5,044 bases of DNA from Muribaculaceae bacterium (GCA_029059965.1 JAIDUY010000368.1:1-5044), one strand, 5' to 3'. Positions 1 to 5,044 are shown, counted from the first letter of the stretch. A program made the numbers and translations. Notes: generated by a model from the letters alone, not told the origin.

Positions 1-978
1 ATAGCTTCCGCCCGCATCAATATCGAGGAACTCGACGACACTGTCTCCGACCCCGCGCTCGCATCCGGCGGCTATCTGGTCGAACTCGACAACTATGACG
101 AGGAGAACCAGATTCGCATGGAGGAACTGAGCTGCGTCGACGGCTATTTCCTCGACGTGCTCCGCGTGACCTTCGATACCCCCGAGGAATACTCCGAGCT
201 TCAGCGCCGTTTTATCACCGACCAGTTCACGGCCATGAACGAGGCCGTGGGCGCTTGCAGCGACAATCTGTGGTCGTATATGGACCTTGACGATGCCGCA
301 CGCTATTACATAGTCGAGGAAATAGTGTCGCATACCGAATCCTATCACGGATCGACCTATCTGTTCCGCGACCGCGGCGATGACCGCAAGTGGCATTTCT
401 CGCCACTTTGGGACTTCGGCAACGCTTTCTCCGGCCCGACCGACGATTACTTCTACAATCACAGTCCTTTCGGCAACACGTGGATTCCCAGCATTCGCTG
501 CAACGAGAAGTTCAACGACAAGGTGCGCGAGACTTGGCTGTGGTTCATGGCTTCGCAGTTCGAGGGCGTGATTGCCGACATCGACGCCTATGTCAGCCAT
601 ATCTCCGAGGCTGCCAAAGCCGACCGCCGTCGCTGGCGCGATCAGCCCGTTCCCGACGGTGGCATGGGCGTGGTCGACAACTCCGACATGCGTCACCGCC
701 GTGATGCCGCCGTATCTCACCTCGAGGCCAAAATCAACTGGCTCAAGACCAGGTTCGGCGACTATACCGTCAACGGGTCGAGCGTTGAGCCTGCCCGCGA
801 CACCACTCCCGCCGCGCCCCTGCCCGACTATCTTGCCAGCGGGGTGGAGGATGTGACAGTCGATTCCGACGTGCTTCCCGAGTACTATACGCTCGAAGGC
901 ATCCGAGTGCTCCGTCCGTCGGCAGGCATCTACATCGTGCGCCGCGGCTCGTCCGTCACCAAGGAATATATCCGCTGA
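1..978 (+). CDS. CotH-kinase-like secreted protein, C-terminal part (5' end outside window)
   Basis: The frame is open from base 1 to a TGA at 976-978, so about 325 C-terminal residues are visible and the true start lies upstream; the ATG at 118 is internal. The CotH-like features, in order, are a strand reading GGYLVELDNYDEEN (70-111), a helical stretch with the DLDDAARYYIVEEI region (about 289-330), STYLFRDRGD (about 352-381) and WHFSPLWDFGNAF (391-429). The last two match the YxYRD and PLWDFD-type motifs of the CotH kinase family (PF08757), whose Bacillus members phosphorylate spore-coat proteins; in Bacteroidales the role is unknown. The second Asp of WDFD is Gly here. After a Pro/Ala-rich linker, the end (880-975) reads YYTLEGIRV, then SAGIYIVRRG and TKEYIR. 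This short beta-rich tail is common on exported Bacteroidales proteins and resembles a reduced type IX sorting domain. I infer a cell-surface or periplasmic protein. Family assignment is fairly sure; enzymatic activity is not. Confidence 0.8.
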   Translation: MASARINIEELDDTVSDPALASGGYLVELDNYDEENQIRMEELSCVDGYFLDVLRVTFDTPEEYSELQRRFITDQFTAMNEAVGACSDNLWSYMDLDDAARYYIVEEIVSHTESYHGSTYLFRDRGDDRKWHFSPLWDFGNAFSGPTDDYFYNHSPFGNTWIPSIRCNEKFNDKVRETWLWFMASQFEGVIADIDAYVSHISEAAKADRRRWRDQPVPDGGMGVVDNSDMRHRRDAAVSHLEAKINWLKTRFGDYTVNGSSVEPARDTTPAAPLPDYLASGVEDVTVDSDVLPEYYTLEGIRVLRPSAGIYIVRRGSSVTKEYIR

Positions 979-997
979 GACCGATAACAAAAATTAT

Positions 998-1035
998 CGT
1001 CCGGATTCCGGTTTTTGGAGTCCGGACGTTTTTTT
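998..1035 (+). terminator. Intrinsic terminator after the CotH-like gene
   Basis: A 12-bp stem pairs 998-1009 with 1017-1028. It contains a perfect GC-rich 8-bp arm (CGTCCGGA/TCCGGACG) and one G.U pair, with a 7-nt loop (1010-1016) and a run of seven T (1029-1035). It lies 20 nt after the TGA of the CotH-like gene. An A-rich stretch (987-993) precedes the stem, so partial function on the opposite strand is possible, although no minus-strand gene ends here. Confidence 0.92.
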
Positions 1036-1044
1036 GTAACTTTG
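1014..1044 (+). promoter_or_regulatory. Bacteroidetes-type promoter of the SMR/NimA-like unit
   Basis: TTTG at 1014-1017 (-33 element), a 19-nt spacer, then TAACTTTG at 1037-1044, an exact TAnnTTTG -7 element. This fits the primary sigma factor consensus of Bacteroidetes. Transcription should begin near 1049-1052, giving a leader of about 50 nt before the ATG at 1103. The -33 element lies at the loop and 3' arm of the upstream terminator, and the terminator's T tract lies in the spacer. I found no conserved riboswitch motif in the leader. Confidence 0.75.
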
Positions 1045-1102
1045 CGGCGTCTTGGAAGGAGTCGCCGAGAATTCTTGCAGCCCTCGAACAGACATATCAG
1101 TC

Positions 1103-1426
1103 ATGAACTGGATTATACTGATACTTGCCGGGCTGATGGAGGTTGGATTCACCTTCTGCCTCGGCAAAACCAAAACAGCGACCGGCCACGAACTAATCGG
1201 ATGGTGGTCCGGATTTCTTGTCTCGCTGGCCCTGAGTATGTTTCTGATGGCCAAAGCTGCCGAAAAACTGCCCATAGGCACTGTCTATCCCGTCTGGACG
1301 GGCATAGGTGCCGTAGGCGCGGTGCTTGTCGGAATCCTTTTCTTCCACGAGCCGGCCACTTTCTGGCGCCTGTTCTTCATCACGACGCTCATTCTGTCGA
1401 TAATCGGATTAAAAGTAATGGCATGA
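1103..1426 (+). CDS. SMR-family transporter, SugE/Gdx-like
   Basis: A 107-residue inner-membrane protein of the usual SMR length (105-110), with four hydrophobic segments at about 3-20, 32-51, 58-81 and 86-105. SMR proteins act as antiparallel dimers that exchange protons for small cations. The essential membrane glutamate is present as E13 in AGLMEVGF. The stretch LPIGTVYPVWTGIGAVGAVL (56-75) is much closer to SugE/Gdx guanidinium exporters than to EmrE. Residue 16 is Phe, where typical Gdx proteins have Trp in the binding site, so guanidinium export should not be assumed; a related cation or quaternary ammonium is possible. I chose the ATG at 1103 because translation from it opens with MNWIILILAGL, the family N-terminus, and because an upstream TTG-type start near 1052 would fall at or next to the transcription start. 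The stop overlaps the next gene's start (ATGA), indicating one transcript and coupled translation. Confidence 0.88.
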   Translation: MNWIILILAGLMEVGFTFCLGKTKTATGHELIGWWSGFLVSLALSMFLMAKAAEKLPIGTVYPVWTGIGAVGAVLVGILFFHEPATFWRLFFITTLILSIIGLKVMA

Positions 1427-1926
1427 AAGGACACAGGATGCGCCGCTTCCGCCAGCTGCTGCCGGAAGAAGAAACAAAGGCGATTGTAGAATGTGGCAAA
1501 TATGCCGTCTGGGCTGTCGACGGCGACGACGGCTATCCCTATGCCGTACCGGTGAACTATGTGCTCGACGGCGCGTCCATCTATATTCATTCAGCGGCTC
1601 AGGGGCATAAGATAGATGCCATAGGCCGCAATCCGAAGTGCTCGCTGTGCATTGTCGACCGCGACGATGTCGTCCCCGAGGAATTTACTTCCTACTTCCG
1701 CAGCGCCATCGTCTTCGGTCAGGCCCGCATTGTGGCCGATGATGCCGAAAGGCGCGAAGCCCTGATCAAACTGTGCCGCAAATACTGTCCCGGCATAGAC
1801 CCTGACGATGAAATAGCACGCTTCTTCAAGGTGGTCTGCATCGTCAGAATCGACATCGAGGCCATGAGCGGCAAGGAGGCCATCGAGCTTGTCAGGGCAA
1901 GGGACGCCGGGAATCCTCACGCATGA
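1423..1926 (+). CDS. Pyridoxamine 5'-phosphate oxidase family protein, NimA-like
   Basis: A predicted soluble cytoplasmic protein of 167 residues with the flavin-binding split-barrel pattern: KYAVWAVDGDDGYPYAVPVNYVLDG (read as 26-36 then 37-50), IYIHSAAQGHKID (53-65), an NPKCSLCIV strand (70-78) and SAIVFGQARIV (94-104). The GYPYAVPVNYV / IYxHxA / GHKxD order is typical of the family that includes 5-nitroimidazole resistance (Nim) proteins and numerous uncharacterised flavin or heme binders. The His in IYIHSA sits where Nim proteins have an active-site His. The start at 1423 overlaps the SMR stop as ATGA; a second in-frame ATG at 1438 would remove five residues and cannot be excluded. Its last 35 nt overlap the convergent permease gene. 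Drug resistance must not be inferred from the family alone, since Bacteroidales genomes carry many such proteins with no known substrate. Confidence 0.85.
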   Translation: MKGHRMRRFRQLLPEEETKAIVECGKYAVWAVDGDDGYPYAVPVNYVLDGASIYIHSAAQGHKIDAIGRNPKCSLCIVDRDDVVPEEFTSYFRSAIVFGQARIVADDAERREALIKLCRKYCPGIDPDDEIARFFKVVCIVRIDIEAMSGKEAIELVRARDAGNPHA

Positions 1927-2506
1927 GCCTGCGCCATTTGGCATAGCCGAAGAAAGCTATGACGGTGTAGAGGAGGTAGAGCAGCGCGTAGAAGGGACGG
2001 TCTTTGTACCAGTACAGGCCGACGCAAACGGCGTCGACGGCTATCCACGCCCACCATTGTTCCACATACTTGCGGGCGAGCATCCATGTGGCCACTATGC
2101 TCATGGCCGTGGTGAAGGCGTCCCAGTAGGGGACTGTGCTGTCGGTCCAGCACACGAGCCAGTATGCGATGGCGGCATAGACGGCGAGGGCGCAGGGGAC
2201 GAGCACGGCAAGTCGCTTTATGCCGAGGTGCGTTATGGCCTTGGCGGCGCTGCTGCGGTGACGTAGGCCGAGAGTCCACACGATGTAGCCGTAGACTGCC
2301 ATGACGAAGTAGTAGCAGTTCATGGCGAAGTCGGCGTACAATCCCGCGCGATAGTACACCCAGAACGATACCGTCGGCATCACTATGTTGGCGAACCACA
2401 TTTTGGGGTCGGCGTGGTATTCCCAGTACAAATAAAGAAGTCCGACAAGGAACCCGATTATCTCGAGTACCCTGTCGAACGTAAGGAATTGGATGATTTC
2501 TGTCAT
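1892..2506 (-). CDS. pnuT: PnuC/PnuT-family permease, likely thiamine transporter
   Basis: A 204-residue inner-membrane protein with about seven hydrophobic segments (near 10-28, 36-56, 61-81, 98-120, 128-147, 150-167 and 171-189), the 3+1+3 layout of PnuC vitamin permeases. Family marks are YWEY (27-30), the DFAMNCYYFVMAVYGYIVW block (59-77), WDAFTTAMSIVATWMLARK (128-146), WWAW (151-154) and VGLYWYKD (162-169). PnuC proteins take up nicotinamide riboside, while related PnuT proteins take up thiamine by facilitated diffusion with phosphorylation trapping. The thiamine assignment here rests on context: the gene follows the TPP-riboswitch-controlled receptor, and the junction TGATG shares one base between stop and start (coupled translation). 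The last 11 or so residues (from Leu194, a charged and Pro-rich tail) extend beyond the core and lie inside the overlap with the convergent gene. No intrinsic terminator is visible after the stop. Family is very sure; substrate is probable. Confidence 0.9.
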   Translation of the reverse strand: MTEIIQFLTFDRVLEIIGFLVGLLYLYWEYHADPKMWFANIVMPTVSFWVYYRAGLYADFAMNCYYFVMAVYGYIVWTLGLRHRSSAAKAITHLGIKRLAVLVPCALAVYAAIAYWLVCWTDSTVPYWDAFTTAMSIVATWMLARKYVEQWWAWIAVDAVCVGLYWYKDRPFYALLYLLYTVIAFFGYAKWRRLMREDSRRPLP

Positions 2507-4758
2507 CAGAAGCGTATGTTGATGCTGCCCTGCACATTGCAGGTGGCCTGCGCGGCGTAGCCGGCGTAGCGGTAGACGACGGGCTCGCCGTTGTCGCCGC
2601 GGTAGTATCCTGCTCCGGCGTAGCCGTTGTTGCAGTATTTTTCGTTGAAGATGTTGTAGACTGTCAGGCCCAGGCGCACGCCGCGGGTGCCGAGCACGGC
2701 GCCGAAGTCATAGCCCAGGCGCAGGTTGCTGACGAAGTAGGCGTCGAGCATCTGCTCCTCGGAATGGGCGTTGCTCATGTACTGCTTGCTCACATAGTGG
2801 CTTTCGAGCGATGCCTCGAGCCCGCGCCAGTGGAAGTTGAAGCTGTTGTTGAGCAGGAAATCGGGCGAGAAGGCTATGGGAGTGTCGCCTACGTAGCGGG
2901 AGATGGGATTGGTCCACTCGTCCTCGTAGATGTACTCGGTGAAGTCCTTGATGCGGTTGCGCGAGAGCGTGGCGTTGATCTGCCAGTCGAACCACTTGCA
3001 GGGCTTCAGCGCACCCTGGAGTTCGATACCCATGCGGTAGCTCTTGGGCACGTTGACACTCAGAGGATTGCCCGTGTCGGACAGCTGGCCGGTCACCACG
3101 AGCTGGTCCTTGTAGTCCATGTAGTAGAGGTTGACGCCCACGTTGAAGAGGTTGTGGCTGTAGGTGTAGCCGAGTTCGTAGTCGAACAGGCGTTCGGCCC
3201 TGGGGGTGTGGTTGCGGTCGCCGTCGGTGAAGTTGTCGCGCACGGGTTCCTTGTGAGCCACGCTCCACGACGCGAAGGCGCGGTGATGGCGGCCGTCGGT
3301 GTAGTTCACGCCGATTTTGGGATTGAAGAAATCGTAGACCTGATGCACGGCGAGTTCTGCCATGGATTCGGTGTTCCAGTCGTAGTTGTCGCTCACGCCG
3401 TCGATGCGGTAGTTGATGTGGCGGTACTGCAGGTCGGCGAAGGCCGAGAACGGACGGCTGATGGCCACGTCGGCTCGGGCATAGACGTTGGCGTCGAATT
3501 TATTGCCCGTGTTGTTGTAGTATATCTGGAGAGGGTCGATATCGCCCACATAGTTGCGTACCCATTTGATGCGTCCGAAGTGCTTGCCATGGAAGTTGCT
3601 GATGCCGGTGCCGAGTGTGGCGTCGACGCGACCGCGGCGATAGTTGAGCGTGGCATTGCCGCCTACGAATCCGTTGTCGTTGAATTTCAGGCGGATGAGG
3701 TCGCTCTTCTTTATCTCATTGCCGTCGGCGTCGATGTAGTTGTCGAGGCCGTACTCGACGAGTGTGCGCTTGGTCTTGTACTGGTCGTAGTGGCCGTCGC
3801 CCTTGGTATAGAATGCGGTGGCGCTCAGACGCCAGTACTCGCCGAGGGTCTGTCCGAGGTGGAGCTGGAAGTGGTGCTGTACGAAGTGGTCCTTCTGGTC
3901 GGGGTAGAATGCGGTGCTGCCGTCGGAAGCCGTGTACTTGCCGCACGGATTGTAGCGGCGTCCGTACTCTTCCATTTCCTCCTTGGAGGCATAGTCCCAT
4001 GCCATGTAGGTGTCTTCCTTGCCGCCGAACGCAAGCAGACGCAGCGAGGTGCCACCGTTGACGTAACCCACCTGGCCGAGGTAGCTCCACAGCGACGACG
4101 ACGCACGGTCGATGTAGCCGTCGGAGCCGAGATGGCTGATGCGTGCGTCGACGGTCCAGTGGCCGCCCAGCAGTCCGCTCCCGACGCGCAACGACTGCAT
4201 GTTGGTATTATACATGCCGTAGCTGCCGCTGAATTCGGCATATGCGTCGGTCGAGGGTGCCGAGGTGAGCATATTGACGCTTGCGCCGAATGCACCGGCG
4301 CCGTTGGTGCTCGTGCCGGCGCCGCGCTGAATCTGAATGTCGCGCAGCGACGAGGCGAGGTCGGGCATGTTCACCCAGTAGACATTGTGGCTCTCGCCGT
4401 CGTTGATAGGCACGCCGTTGGCGGTGACGTTGATGCGCGAGGCATCGATGCCGCGTATGCGCAAGCCGCTGTATCCGACACCGGCTCCGGCATCGGAAGT
4501 GCTTGTCAGCGAGGGGGTCATCGAAAGCAGGAAGGGAATGTCGCGTCCGTCGTTGACGCGCTCGATTTCGGCGCGGCTCACTACTGTGAACGCAACAGGT
4601 GTGTTCGCCGCCGCACGGTTGGCGGCTACTTCGATACCGCTCAGGGCGATGGTATCGTTCGACATTTCGGACCCGGAGGCCTCTGCCGCACTTGCGGAGA
4701 CAGTCGGCGCCACGGCCAGTGCTCCACAGGCGGCAAGCAGTGTGATGTGCTTGTCCAT
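2506..4758 (-). CDS. TonB-dependent outer-membrane receptor for thiamine (Omr1-type)
   Basis: A 750-residue outer-membrane active transporter. Residues 1-24 form a signal peptide (hydrophobic ITLLAACGALAVAP, then an ASA/A cleavage site). A probable TonB box (DTIALSGIEV, 35-44) follows. The plug domain spans about 50-165 with GLRIRGID (98-105), an INVTANGVPINDGESHNVYW stretch (109-128), DIQIQRGAG (140-148) and GAFGASVNM (155-163). The remaining 580 or so residues are the aromatic-rich 22-strand barrel, ending in a C-terminal Phe (SINIRF). There is no N-terminal carboxypeptidase-like domain and no SusD partner, so it is a classical vitamin or siderophore-type receptor rather than a SusC glycan transporter. 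Substrate is inferred from the TPP riboswitch directly upstream and the PnuT-like permease downstream, a pairing known in Bacteroidetes. The ATG at 4758 is supported by the signal peptide and by its position just after the aptamer. Confidence 0.93.
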   Translation of the reverse strand: MDKHITLLAACGALAVAPTVSASAAEASGSEMSNDTIALSGIEVAANRAAANTPVAFTVVSRAEIERVNDGRDIPFLLSMTPSLTSTSDAGAGVGYSGLRIRGIDASRINVTANGVPINDGESHNVYWVNMPDLASSLRDIQIQRGAGTSTNGAGAFGASVNMLTSAPSTDAYAEFSGSYGMYNTNMQSLRVGSGLLGGHWTVDARISHLGSDGYIDRASSSLWSYLGQVGYVNGGTSLRLLAFGGKEDTYMAWDYASKEEMEEYGRRYNPCGKYTASDGSTAFYPDQKDHFVQHHFQLHLGQTLGEYWRLSATAFYTKGDGHYDQYKTKRTLVEYGLDNYIDADGNEIKKSDLIRLKFNDNGFVGGNATLNYRRGRVDATLGTGISNFHGKHFGRIKWVRNYVGDIDPLQIYYNNTGNKFDANVYARADVAISRPFSAFADLQYRHINYRIDGVSDNYDWNTESMAELAVHQVYDFFNPKIGVNYTDGRHHRAFASWSVAHKEPVRDNFTDGDRNHTPRAERLFDYELGYTYSHNLFNVGVNLYYMDYKDQLVVTGQLSDTGNPLSVNVPKSYRMGIELQGALKPCKWFDWQINATLSRNRIKDFTEYIYEDEWTNPISRYVGDTPIAFSPDFLLNNSFNFHWRGLEASLESHYVSKQYMSNAHSEEQMLDAYFVSNLRLGYDFGAVLGTRGVRLGLTVYNIFNEKYCNNGYAGAGYYRGDNGEPVVYRYAGYAAQATCNVQGSINIRF

Positions 4759-4760
4759 AG

Positions 4761-4866
4761 TTTTTTCTCTACGCCGGTATTACCCGGATCAGGTTCAAAG
4801 GGTATGATCTCAGCTTCGCCGACGCCTCCCTCCGGAAGCGCCTCTGGGCGTCGCACCCCTAAAAAA
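4761..4866 (-). ncRNA. TPP riboswitch (thi-box) in the leader of the thiamine uptake operon
   Basis: Read on the minus strand, all conserved parts of the thiamine pyrophosphate aptamer are present in order: GGGGUGC (4859-4853), a perfect 6-bp P3 base GACGCC/GGCGUC (4852-4847 with 4826-4821), the pyrimidine-binding GCUGAGA (4814-4808), ACCC (4803-4800) closing P2 with GGGU, ACCUGAUC (4794-4787), and the P5 loop strand AAUACC with GGCGUAGAG (4781-4767). P3 is extended by an extra internal arm, a common variant. The closing helix P1 is UUUUUU (4866-4861) with AAAAAA (4766-4761). The A6 strand ends two bases before the receptor ATG. TPP binding is expected to stabilise P1 and repress the operon. 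Confidence 0.97.
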
Positions 4867-4882
4867 TGTTATTTGTCGCCCG

Positions 4883-4914
4883 CAAAGTTAACACTTTATT
4901 TTCCGGCCGCCAAA
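4883..4914 (-). promoter_or_regulatory. Promoter of the thiamine uptake operon
   Basis: On the minus strand, TTTG (4914-4911), a 20-nt spacer and TAACTTTG (4890-4883) match the Bacteroidetes -33/-7 consensus exactly. Transcription should start around 4875-4879, only about 10 nt before the riboswitch P1 strand, so the predicted leader of roughly 118 nt is almost entirely aptamer. The -7 region and the three bases after it (TAACTTTGCGG) are identical to those of the promoter at 1037-1047. Confidence 0.85.
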
Positions 4915-4943
4915 AAAATCTGACAATCGCTAAAAACGCTAAG

Positions 4944-4978
4944 ATTGATGAGGCGTAATCAAATTATGATTATCTTTG
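4944..4978 (+). promoter_or_regulatory. Probable promoter for a plus-strand gene beyond the window
   Basis: TATCTTTG at 4971-4978 is an exact TAnnTTTG -7 element. The upstream match is weak: ATTG at 4944-4947, with a 23-nt spacer that is longer than usual. Transcription would begin near 4983-4986 and run off the window. No ATG occurs from 4979 to 5044, so at least 60 nt would be untranslated leader. It diverges from the thiamine operon promoter. Confidence 0.5.
4956..4972. repeat. 17-bp dyad overlapping the divergent plus-strand promoter
   Basis: TAATCA (4956-4961) and TGATTA (4967-4972) form 6-bp inverted arms around AATTA, whose flanking A/T at 4963 and 4965 also match. The right arm covers the first two bases of the -7 element at 4971. 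Position and symmetry suit a dimeric repressor site, but the DNA is AT-rich and short dyads arise by chance there. Confidence 0.35.
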
Positions 4979-4979
4979 T

Positions 4980-4990
4980 TTATCAGATAA
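4980..4990. repeat. 11-bp perfect dyad at the predicted plus-strand start site
   Basis: TTATC-A-GATAA is a perfect palindrome around 4985, at or next to the predicted transcription start of the plus-strand promoter. It could be a second operator half or a chance palindrome. It is not related in sequence to the dyad at 4956-4972 beyond AT-richness. Confidence 0.3.
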
Positions 4991-5000
4991 TACTACTGGT

Positions 5001-5014
5001 GCGATAAAAATCGC
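5001..5014 (+). other. Small hairpin in the predicted leader of the downstream gene
   Basis: GCGAT (5001-5005) and ATCGC (5010-5014) form a 5-bp stem with an AAAA loop. No T tract follows on the plus strand, so it is not a terminator in that direction. It would lie about 17 nt into the predicted leader. The rest of the leader (5015-5044) is A-rich, as expected before a Bacteroidales start codon. Confidence 0.35.
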
Positions 5015-5044
5015 GTTAGTTTAGAAATCATCAAATAAAGAGAG

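Noticed and set aside
1052..1102. Earlier non-ATG start for the SMR protein adding 17 residues
   Set aside because: It would start at or beside the predicted transcription start, adds a hydrophilic stretch absent from SMR proteins, and the ATG at 1103 gives the normal MNWIILILAG N-terminus and length.
1045..1102. Possible guanidine riboswitch before the SMR gene
   Set aside because: The leader is only about 50 nt; apart from a small CGGCG/CGCCG inverted repeat (1045-1049 with 1063-1067) I see no conserved guanidine-I, -II or -III core.
1015..1422. Upstream extension of the NimA-like frame through the whole SMR gene, suggesting a fusion protein
   Set aside because: The extension is read out of frame across a well-supported SMR gene, starts inside the terminator, and shows no domain; the ATGA overlap start at 1423 fits the family N-terminus.
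1931..1943. GCC-ATTT-GGC hairpin just after the NimA-like stop as a terminator
   Set aside because: The stem is only 3 bp with no T tract, and it lies inside the permease coding sequence.
1591..1944. Minus-strand open frame of 117 codons opposite the NimA-like gene, as a possible third gene of the thiamine operon
   Set aside because: It does not resemble a thiamine kinase, lies entirely antisense to a recognised protein, and looks like a codon-bias shadow.
1889..2266. Plus-strand open frame of 125 codons opposite the permease gene
   Set aside because: It is a shadow of the permease coding sequence with no recognisable motif and no promoter of its own.
2764..4923. Very long plus-strand open frame (719 codons) opposite the TonB-dependent receptor and the riboswitch
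   Set aside because: It is antisense to a clearly recognisable receptor, its Val/Ala/Gly/Glu-rich composition is typical of the reverse complement of GC-biased codons, it runs through a structured riboswitch and promoter, and it matches no family I recognise.
4928..4942. Short direct repeat CGCTAA-AAA-CGCTAA in the intergenic region
   Set aside because: Two 6-bp copies in AT-rich DNA with no link to a promoter element; likely chance.

Overview
The window looks like chromosomal DNA of a moderately GC-rich gut-type Bacteroidales. Muribaculaceae or a neighbouring family is a guess from protein style. Support comes from Bacteroidetes-type promoters (TTTG, about 20 nt, TAnnTTTG), A-rich start regions without Shine-Dalgarno sequences, a CotH-type secreted protein with a Bacteroidales C-terminal tail, and a TonB-dependent vitamin receptor paired with a PnuC-type permease under a TPP riboswitch.

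Layout. Positions 1-978 (+) hold the 3' part of a CotH-kinase-like secreted protein, closed by a strong intrinsic terminator (998-1035). A promoter (1014-1044) is embedded in that terminator and drives a two-gene, translationally coupled unit: a small multidrug resistance (SMR) transporter of the SugE/Gdx type (1103-1426) and a NimA-like flavin-binding split-barrel protein (1423-1926). Convergent to it, with a 35-nt tail-to-tail coding overlap, runs a minus-strand operon: a consensus promoter (4883-4914), a TPP riboswitch (4761-4866), a TonB-dependent outer-membrane receptor (2506-4758) and a PnuC/PnuT-family permease (1892-2506). The last 180 bases hold the thiamine-operon promoter and a likely plus-strand promoter and leader, with dyad symmetries, for a gene beyond the window.

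How the genes work together. The minus-strand operon is a thiamine scavenging module: the receptor brings thiamine or a derivative across the outer membrane using TonB energy, the PnuT-like protein carries it across the inner membrane, and TPP shuts the system off through the riboswitch. The most informative detail is that the riboswitch closing helix P1 is U6:A6, and its A6 strand lies 3-8 nt before the receptor start codon. The aptamer fills almost the whole leader, so direct occlusion of the A-rich initiation region is the simplest control mechanism. The SMR/NimA-like pair looks like a small detoxification unit with unknown substrates. I see no phage, IS element, CRISPR array, tRNA or rRNA, and no clearly undescribed multi-gene system; the noteworthy items are regulatory architectures.
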